A DNA stretch of 23,415 nt from a virus, in the IMG/VR virus record IMGVR_UViG_3300005915_000119, positions 1 to 23,415 of that record; one strand, 5' to 3'. Position numbers and translations under genes: made by a program. A model generated the notes under the pieces. That model was not told the origin of the DNA, searched no databases, and saw only the letters and a program-made list of their open reading frames with translations. Of the stretch, positions 22,066-23,415 are shown one piece after another (positions within the stretch are counted from its first letter, which is position 1; each line of letters opens with the position of its first letter).

Positions 22066-22764
22066 TTAGTCCTCATCGGAAAGTCCCTGCTCCTTGTCCT
22101 CTTCTTTGAACGCGGCGCTAACATGTACCAATGCATCTGTATAAGATACATCCTCATGCTCTTTCATATATTTCTGAACTTCCACTTCTAACTCACCATC
22201 AGTAAGTTTGTAAGTGTCGTCCCCTACCTTAACCTCATCTTTCAATTCACCCTCTCCCTCTTTACCATTAGGAGAAGCTTCCTTAAAGTCAACGAGTTTA
22301 GGAAGTTTACTGAGTAGATTCTGGAACGCTTCAAACTGAGATAACTCAGTCTCAATACTCTTCCCATCATCGCCTTTCTTCGTAAACGTGCCCAACTTAT
22401 CCTCTTCATTTAGCTGCAAGAGAATAGCTTTTGCCTCTGCTTCGAACGCTGGTAGAACTTTACCAGATGTCTTCAGGTCTTTGAGAAAACTCTCAACCTT
22501 ACTTTCTTTAGCCTGAGCGTGAAGTTTTACGTTCTCTTTCTCGGCTTCATCAAGTGAAGTTTTCATCTTCTCATAGTCTGTCTTCATCGTCTTAAGACCA
22601 TCCAACTCTTTCTTGTAAGTATCCAGGTCTCCCTGAATCTTAGCCTTAGTTGTCTCGTCCTGTTCCTTAGCGAACTTCGCTTCTGCATCAGACTGCTTCT
22701 GCGCTATACCTTCTATAGCACTTGACAGAGTAGCCAGTTTTTCAACTATGTCTTTGATTTCCAT
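22066..22764 (-). CDS. Nested scaffold protein (internal in-frame start)
   Basis: Inside the protease/scaffold frame an ATG at 22764-22762 is preceded by a perfect ribosome site (AAGGAGGTGAAAGT). Translation from it gives a 232-residue protein, beginning MEIKDIVEKLATL, that is only the helical scaffold half without protease and zinc ribbon. This is the same logic as lambda Nu3 inside gene C. The frame is identical to the long gene. The strength of the site makes a separate product very likely. Confidence 0.75.
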   Translation of the reverse strand: MEIKDIVEKLATLSSAIEGIAQKQSDAEAKFAKEQDETTKAKIQGDLDTYKKELDGLKTMKTDYEKMKTSLDEAEKENVKLHAQAKESKVESFLKDLKTSGKVLPAFEAEAKAILLQLNEEDKLGTFTKKGDDGKSIETELSQFEAFQNLLSKLPKLVDFKEASPNGKEGEGELKDEVKVGDDTYKLTDGELEVEVQKYMKEHEDVSYTDALVHVSAAFKEEDKEQGLSDED

Positions 22765-23415
22765 ACTTTCACCTCCTTCTTTGGATTTGTCTTTTCCAAC
22801 CATCTTTGTCCCGCATTTAGGGCAACTCACTTCAGAACAAGGAGTTCCTTTATCATGTTCCTTTTGAAAACTACAACTAGGACAAACACAAACGCTAGAA
22901 CCCCCATCACCTTGAGAAGGTCCCCCTTGTCCTTTACCATCCCCTCTTGCGAAAGAATTTTCAAACTTCATATCCTCTTCACCCTCTAGCGCATAAGTTA
23001 TTCCTACTAATTCCTTGGTATCCAACAAGTTATCTTCCTTTGATAACTTAATGGGTTCCATACCTGCAACAGCGGGAATTTCATGCCCTAAGAGAGACAC
23101 CGCAATGATTACGTCTTTGTATACCGTATCATCTACCTTGAAGCCGAGACGCAGTTCAATACTTCTTTCAGCAAATCTCTTATCTCGTATCCACTCTGCT
23201 ACCTTACTAGGAACGAAATCGACATCTGCAAAGAGTCTTAAACTACCTCTCGTCTCTCTTGCTTCTATATTAACGATATCACCAAAGGATGCTAATCCTG
23301 CTAAAGACTCTTGGTCAGTTCTATGAGTTATCTTTAGCTTCGGAACAACTTGTTCCTTTAGTGCTTTGAAGTTACTCGCCATTCTCTTTATATCTTCTTC
23401 CGTGAACTTACGACC
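22066..23415 (-). CDS. Prohead protease/scaffold fusion (5' end beyond window)
   Basis: The ATG at 23382 would give 438 residues, but the frame stays open to the window edge, and the 11 extra codons (GRKFTEEDIKR) read like the phage protease motif before the visible part. The true start is therefore probably outside. Residues counted from the 23382 ATG: 10-140 fit a Mu I-type protease domain (KITHRTDQESLAGLASFGD and VSLLGHEIPAVAGM). Residues 165-190 hold six cysteines in zinc-ribbon-like pairs. From 207 on the chain is helical and charged, a typical scaffold coiled coil, ending acidic (EQGLSDED). It directs capsid assembly and cleaves itself and the scaffold. The stop lies 85 bp upstream of the decoration gene. 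Confidence 0.75.
   Translation of the reverse strand, partial: GRKFTEEDIKRMASNFKALKEQVVPKLKITHRTDQESLAGLASFGDIVNIEARETRGSLRLFADVDFVPSKVAEWIRDKRFAERSIELRLGFKVDDTVYKDVIIAVSLLGHEIPAVAGMEPIKLSKEDNLLDTKELVGITYALEGEEDMKFENSFARGDGKGQGGPSQGDGGSSVCVCPSCSFQKEHDKGTPCSEVSCPKCGTKMVGKDKSKEGGESMEIKDIVEKLATLSSAIEGIAQKQSDAEAKFAKEQDETTKAKIQGDLDTYKKELDGLKTMKTDYEKMKTSLDEAEKENVKLHAQAKESKVESFLKDLKTSGKVLPAFEAEAKAILLQLNEEDKLGTFTKKGDDGKSIETELSQFEAFQNLLSKLPKLVDFKEASPNGKEGEGELKDEVKVGDDTYKLTDGELEVEVQKYMKEHEDVSYTDALVHVSAAFKEEDKEQGLSDED

Noticed and set aside
1-23415. tRNA genes, rRNA, CRISPR arrays, insertion sequences, integrase or attachment sites
   Set aside because: No cloverleaf-like T-loop context, regular spaced repeats, transposase or recombinase motifs were recognised by eye. 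A tRNA and profile search would be needed to exclude them fully.

Overview
The window looks like part of a tailed double-stranded DNA phage (or prophage) genome. Every gene I can support lies on the minus strand, so the transcription order runs from position 23415 down to 1. Genes are tightly packed, often with overlapping stop and start codons, and nearly all have strong AGGAGG-type ribosome sites. Two textbook sigma-70-type promoters (TTGACG, 17 bp, TATAAT) point to a bacterial host. The sequence is AT-rich and the host cannot be named. No tail sheath gene was seen, so a siphovirus-type non-contractile tail is likely.

Head region (23415-18134): a protease/scaffold gene cut by the window edge, with a nested in-frame scaffold start; a capsid decoration protein; the major capsid protein; two small zinc-ribbon proteins; a head-tail connector; a virion morphogenesis (gpG-like) protein; and a tail terminator candidate. 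The head order recalls Mu-like phages.

Modification cassette (18097-13403): two GT4 glycosyltransferases, one GT9 glycosyltransferase and a B12-binding radical SAM enzyme. Their stops and starts overlap, and they are inserted inside the tail operon.

Tail region (13490-3914): a small protein, tail tube, a tail chaperone pair with a canonical A AAA AAC -1 frameshift site, tape measure, then DUF2460-like, DUF2163-like, NlpC/P60-like and a 1077-aa tip protein. That last order is the one seen in the Rhodobacter gene transfer agent tail tip. A 164-aa candidate receptor-binding protein follows.

Downstream region (3896-1): a small holin-like protein and its partner, a terminator, then two units driven by near-identical promoter/operator modules. 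These encode a winged-helix-like protein, a DUF932 protein, a zinc-ribbon protein, an ImmA/IrrE-type metallopeptidase, two small unknown proteins, and the start of a secreted or lipoprotein-like product.

The most striking pattern is the tripeptide Ser-Gly-Asp. It occurs about 25 times in the window, 24 of them in virion proteins (11 in the C-terminal half of the tip protein, 4 each in the decoration and DUF2163 proteins), with varied codons including both serine codon boxes. Together with the glycosyltransferase cassette this suggests, as inference only, a virion-protein modification system that recognises an SGD-type site.
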